Source of the DNA: Zobellia nedashkovskayae
GTDB taxonomy: Bacteria; Bacteroidota; Bacteroidia; Flavobacteriales; Flavobacteriaceae
DNA length: 64,000 bases
Assembly (NCBI RefSeq): GCF_015330125.1
Contig: NZ_JADDXR010000002.1
Coordinates: 4,166,685-4,230,684 of the forward strand
Direction: 5' to 3'
The notes under the pieces are model-generated. The model had not been told where the DNA came from, did no database searches, and was given only the letters and a program-made list of their open reading frames with translations. The translations under genes were made by a program, and so were the position numbers. Positions 61,142 through 64,000 of this stretch are shown here, piece after piece. Each line of letters starts with the position of its first letter. The stretch's first letter is position 1.

Positions 61142-61566
61142 TATTTTTTCTTTGGTAAAGCTATTGTGGTCAATTTACAGAACGAGACCAGTTTACCTTC
61201 TTCATTTGTAATCTTAATTTCCCACAGTTGGGTAGTTCTTCCTTTATGCAAAATAGTAGCTTTTGCAAACACATCGCCATCACGAACACCTTTGACATGG
61301 TTAGCAGAAATTTCAATACCACGTATGGAAAATTGCTGTGCATCAAGAAAAATATACGAGGCCATACTACCTATACTTTCTGCTAAGGCAACCATAGCTC
61401 CACCGTGTAAAACTCCATCTGGTTGGTGAACTCGCGAGTTTACAGGCATTTTTCCAACCAAAAAATCTTCACCCACATCTACGTATTCAATTTGTAGGGT
61501 CTCCATCAGTGTGTTTTTTGAAGATTCATTGCAAACCTTCAGTATTTTTTCCTTGTAGGCGTCCAT
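61141..61566 (-). CDS. Hotdog-fold thioesterase (candidate DHNA-CoA thioesterase)
   Basis: 141 residues of the PaaI/YbgC-like hotdog family: VHQPDGVLHGGAMVALAESIGS (residues about 52-73) with the catalytic glutamate in ALAES. As first gene of an operon with isochorismate synthase and menD, it is a good candidate for the DHNA-CoA hydrolase (MenI) step. The frame is open from a TTG at 61584, but that TTG is inside a -7 promoter box; the ATG at 61566 (MDAYKEKIL) is chosen. The stop overlaps the next start by one base. Confidence 0.9.
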   Translation of the reverse strand: MDAYKEKILKVCNESSKNTLMETLQIEYVDVGEDFLVGKMPVNSRVHQPDGVLHGGAMVALAESIGSMASYIFLDAQQFSIRGIEISANHVKGVRDGDVFAKATILHKGRTTQLWEIKITNEEGKLVSFCKLTTIALPKKK

Positions 61567-61581
61567 ATCTACTATTTTTTT

Positions 61582-61589
61582 CAAAATTA
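61582..61589 (-). promoter_or_regulatory. -7 box for the thioesterase-menF-menD-DUF2853 operon
   Basis: Minus strand TAATTTTG, exact TAnnTTTG, ending 15 bases before the ATG at 61566. It overlaps the rejected TTG start. Confidence 0.55.
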
Positions 61590-61639
61590 AGCATTACGTC
61601 ATCAATAAAAGCCATTACTTTTATAGAGATTTTTGTTCT

Positions 61640-62284
61640 ATGGATTATTCTGAAAATACGGTATCTTATACCACCACAAATAGCTATGCTACGTTAAACT
61701 CGCTCACAAGTCAAACTAAAAACGTTTGGATTGTACTGCATGGCATTGGCTATTTAAGTCGATATTTCTTAAGGTATTTTGATGAATTACCTCCTGAAGA
61801 AAACTATATTATTGCACCTCAAGCACCATCAAAATACTATTTAAACAATACATATAGGCGCGTTGGAGCCAGCTGGCTTACCAAAGAAGGTACAGAACAA
61901 GAAACACAAAATGTTTTGGCCTATCTAGATGCTGTGTATGCCGCACAAGAGTTTCCGGAAAATTGTAATTTTATAATACTTGGATACTCACAAGGAGTTT
62001 CGATCGCCACAAGATGGGTAGCTCAAAGAAAGATAAAGTGCAATCAATTAGTGCTTTATGCTGGAGGTATTCCTAATGAATTAAAAGCATCTGACTTTAG
62101 TTTCTTAAAAGAAAATCACACCAAGGTGACTACACTGGTTGGGGACACGGATGAGTATATAACTAAGGAGAGACGGGAAACCGAATCCAAAAAAATAGAT
62201 CATCTATTTGCAGGAAAAGCAGAACAAATTTTCTTCGAAGGCGGGCACGAAATAAAAAAAGAACTCATCCTAAATCTGGTATAA
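61640..62284 (+). CDS. Alpha/beta hydrolase (carboxylesterase/phospholipase-like)
   Basis: 214 residues. IVLHGIGYLSRYF oxyanion region near 32, nucleophile elbow LGYSQGVSIATRW near 115, the aspartate in LVGDTDEYI near 170 and the histidine in FEGGHEI near 203 complete the triad. Length and layout match small Abhydrolase_2-type esterases. It is not an obvious MenH, which has a different lid and motif set. It leads a three-gene rightward operon, overlapping the next start by one base (TAATG). Confidence 0.9.
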   Translation: MDYSENTVSYTTTNSYATLNSLTSQTKNVWIVLHGIGYLSRYFLRYFDELPPEENYIIAPQAPSKYYLNNTYRRVGASWLTKEGTEQETQNVLAYLDAVYAAQEFPENCNFIILGYSQGVSIATRWVAQRKIKCNQLVLYAGGIPNELKASDFSFLKENHTKVTTLVGDTDEYITKERRETESKKIDHLFAGKAEQIFFEGGHEIKKELILNLV

Positions 62285-62862
62285 TGAATACAGCTTTTAT
62301 TTTGGAAAATGAATTGGTGAAGCTCGTTCCTTTAAAAAAAGAACATACCAAAGAACTCTGGCCAATTGCACAGCAAATAGACCTTTACCAATATGGTTCT
62401 AATGATGTTTCTACAATTCAAAAATTAGAGAACTATATAGAGACAGCTTTGACCGAAGAAAAGCAGAAAAAATCTATTCCTTTCGTTATTTATAATAAAA
62501 TAACCAATGATTGCATAGGTAGTACCCGTTTTGGTCATATTGACTATAAAAACAGAGTATTACATATTGGTTGGACGTGGATTTCTCCTGCCACCCGTGG
62601 TACTGGTTTTAACCATCAAATGAAATTTTTGATGTTAAGCTACGCTTTTGAAAAGATGGATTTTGAGAAAGTGGAATTCCGAATTGATGAGCGAAACATA
62701 CGTTCTAGAAAAGCGGTAGAAAAATTAGGGGCGAGTTTAGAAGGAATCCTAAGAAAGAACGTCATCACCAAAAGTGATTTCAGAAGAAGTTCATGCTGTT
62801 ACGGAATCCTGAACGAGGAATGGGCAGATATTAAACAATCAAAATTTAAAAACTTTATATGA
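62284..62862 (+). CDS. GNAT family N-acetyltransferase (RimJ/RimL-like)
   Basis: 192 residues. LVPLKKEHTKELWPIAQQ near 14, HIGWTWISPATRGTGFNHQMK (acetyl-CoA loop, near 98), FRIDERNIRSRKAVEKLGA near 136 and EGILRKNVITKSDFRRS near 153 match the RimJ/RimL-type GNAT group. It begins on the last base of the hydrolase stop codon and overlaps the VOC gene start by four bases. The substrate is not known. Confidence 0.93.
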   Translation: MNTAFILENELVKLVPLKKEHTKELWPIAQQIDLYQYGSNDVSTIQKLENYIETALTEEKQKKSIPFVIYNKITNDCIGSTRFGHIDYKNRVLHIGWTWISPATRGTGFNHQMKFLMLSYAFEKMDFEKVEFRIDERNIRSRKAVEKLGASLEGILRKNVITKSDFRRSSCCYGILNEEWADIKQSKFKNFI

Positions 62863-63248
62863 ATCAAGCCATAGCACAAGTAACCCTAGTAGTTAAAGAT
62901 TATGATGAAGCCATTGTCTTCTACACTAATAAATTAGGCTTTAAACTGGTAGACAACATTCAATTAGATGATAACAAAAGGTGGGTTACGGTATCTCCTC
63001 CTAGTCTAAACGGACTATCGCTTTTACTAGCTGAAGCTACGAATGACGAACAACGAAAAGCTATAGGAAACCAATCTGGTGGTCGTGTTTTTCTATTTCT
63101 GCACACCGATGATTTTTGGAGAGATTACAAAAAAATGAAAGACCAAGCTGTAGAATTCAACGAAGACCCTCGTGATGAGCCCTACGGAACCGTTGTCGTA
63201 TTTAAAGATTTGTACGGAAACCTCTGGGACCTTATCGAAAGAAAATAG
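62859..63248 (+). CDS. VOC family protein (glyoxalase/bleomycin-resistance fold)
   Basis: 129 residues with two beta-alpha-beta-beta-beta units: VTLVVKDYDEAIVFYTNKLGFKL at 8-30 and RVFLFLHTDDFWRDYKKMKD near 75, ending VVFKDLYGNLWDLIERK. The conserved metal-site histidine/glutamate set is incomplete by eye (no histidine in the first strand), so a non-metal or binding role is possible. It overlaps the GNAT start region by four bases (ATGA), and its stop is five bases from the converging oxidoreductase. Confidence 0.91.
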   Translation: MNQAIAQVTLVVKDYDEAIVFYTNKLGFKLVDNIQLDDNKRWVTVSPPSLNGLSLLLAEATNDEQRKAIGNQSGGRVFLFLHTDDFWRDYKKMKDQAVEFNEDPRDEPYGTVVVFKDLYGNLWDLIERK

Positions 63249-63252
63249 TTTG

Positions 63253-64000
63253 CTAAAATCTTCTATCCGGAGAAAAGGCATCGATATTCATGGACACTTT
63301 TCTCTCGTCTATTATTTCAGAAATTAATTTTCCTGTAGCCGGCCCTAGACTCCATCCCATCATAGCATGCCCGGTTGCGAAAGTCAAATTGGCCCATTTG
63401 GAAGAACGCCCAATATAGGGAAGTCCGTCCGGTGAAACTGGGCGTAATCCTGTTTTTACACTCGCAATTTCATTTGCGTTTATATCTACGGTAGGATAAA
63501 AGTTTTTTGCTCCGCTGGCAATAGCCATAACTCGCTCTTTTCTAACAAAATCGTTGTTGCCAGAAAACTCCATTGTGCCGGCAAACCGTGTGAAACCATC
63601 CATTGGTGTAACCGCCATTTTTGACTCCATAAGAATAGCAGGAATGGCTATTCCTGTGGGCCTCGCAACATTTATACTGTAGCCTTTACCTCCTTGCAGA
63701 GGTAAGTCCATCCTAATTTTTTTTGCGATTTTGCCACTCCATGAGCCAGCTGCAAGTATTACTTCATCCGCTGTATAGTTGCCTTTAGAAGTTTTAATCT
63801 TGAGAATCCGATTTCCTTTTACTTCTAAATCCAGAACTTCTTCATTCGTTCTAATCTTTACTCTTGCGCTTTTTAGATAAGCTACTATTTTTGGCATAAA
63901 CTGAGTTGGCGTAGAGTGTGCATCACATTCATAGTGAATAGCTCCTTTTGCATCTATAGCAACCTCTGGTTCTAACTTTGCCAATTGTTTCTGATCTAGT
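63253..64000 (-). CDS. DadA-like FAD-dependent amine oxidoreductase (N-terminus outside window)
   Basis: The frame is open to the right edge, so the FAD-binding N-terminus is cut off and about 248 C-terminal residues are seen. There is no in-frame ATG close to the edge. Visible parts are YECDAHSTPTQFMPKIVAYL, ADEVILAAGSWSGKIAKKIRMDLPLQGGKGYS and the FAD-contacting C-terminal GLRPVSPDGLPYIGRS and ATGHAMMGWSLGPATG. These match the D-amino-acid dehydrogenase / glycine oxidase family (DAO fold). The amino acid used is unknown. Confidence 0.9.
   Translation of the reverse strand, partial: LDQKQLAKLEPEVAIDAKGAIHYECDAHSTPTQFMPKIVAYLKSARVKIRTNEEVLDLEVKGNRILKIKTSKGNYTADEVILAAGSWSGKIAKKIRMDLPLQGGKGYSINVARPTGIAIPAILMESKMAVTPMDGFTRFAGTMEFSGNNDFVRKERVMAIASGAKNFYPTVDINANEIASVKTGLRPVSPDGLPYIGRSSKWANLTFATGHAMMGWSLGPATGKLISEIIDERKVSMNIDAFSPDRRF

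Noticed and set aside
61640..62284. The alpha/beta hydrolase as the missing MenH
   Set aside because: It is on the other strand in a different operon, and its layout fits a small esterase of the Abhydrolase_2 type rather than SHCHC synthase.
1..64000. tRNA, rRNA, CRISPR, insertion sequence, prophage or attachment-site signals
   Set aside because: I looked for cloverleaf-like segments, regular repeats, transposase or integrase motifs and found none; gene content and base composition look uniform.

Overview
The window is a stretch of ordinary chromosome from a member of the Flavobacteriaceae (Bacteroidota), most likely a marine genus near Maribacter or Zobellia. The genus is a guess; the family is well supported. 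The evidence is the low GC content, the Bacteroidota -7 promoter element TAnnTTTG sitting a few bases before many start codons, and typical family genes: DUF4834, DUF7009 and CAL67264 proteins, a TonB-dependent receptor with a carboxypeptidase-like N-terminal domain, an ECF sigma factor pair, a candidate sulfonolipid locus and a menaquinone cluster. I see no tRNA, rRNA, CRISPR array, insertion sequence or prophage.

Layout. 1-5400: the end of an MBL hydrolase, a conserved protein of unknown role, bcp peroxiredoxin, a cluster-less endonuclease III, then two tandem copies of an ECF sigma factor plus 47-residue protein cassette. 5600-9900: uvrA and a secreted Arg/Ser-rich protein. 9900-19250, all leftward: a YdeP-type molybdopterin oxidoreductase with DUF7009, an orphan beta-rich protein, then a flippase, a glycosyltransferase, a YfhO protein and DUF4834. 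19490-27600: an outer-membrane protein, an acetyltransferase-like protein, an alpha-oxoamine synthase beside a cysteine-synthase-like enzyme (candidate capnine synthesis), an S9 peptidase, YbaB and a thioredoxin. 27650-30360: an OmpA protein, a YegP-like protein and threonine aldolase. 30610-34020: a three-gene ATP-grasp / alpha-E / transglutaminase operon. 34119-47850: prfB with its programmed frameshift, an ArsC-like protein, a TonB receptor with a coupled secreted partner, a 56-residue membrane protein, fumC, assorted enzymes, ettA and an acyl-CoA carboxylase beta subunit. 47870-61566: a dispersed menaquinone cluster (thioesterase, isochorismate synthase, menD, menA, menC, menE) interleaved with cvfB, a SPOR protein, a LytTR regulator and a TPR histidine kinase. 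61640-64000: a small rightward operon (hydrolase, GNAT, VOC) and the end of a DadA-like oxidoreductase.

How the genes work together. The menaquinone genes supply the respiratory quinone; menB and menH are not in the window. The SPT-like and cysteine-synthase-like genes could supply gliding-related sulfonolipids. The ATP-grasp operon is a conserved but functionally open peptide-ligase system. The duplicated sigma cassette is the least explained unit: the two sigma factors are almost identical in their promoter-reading region, whereas the small partner proteins have diverged strongly.
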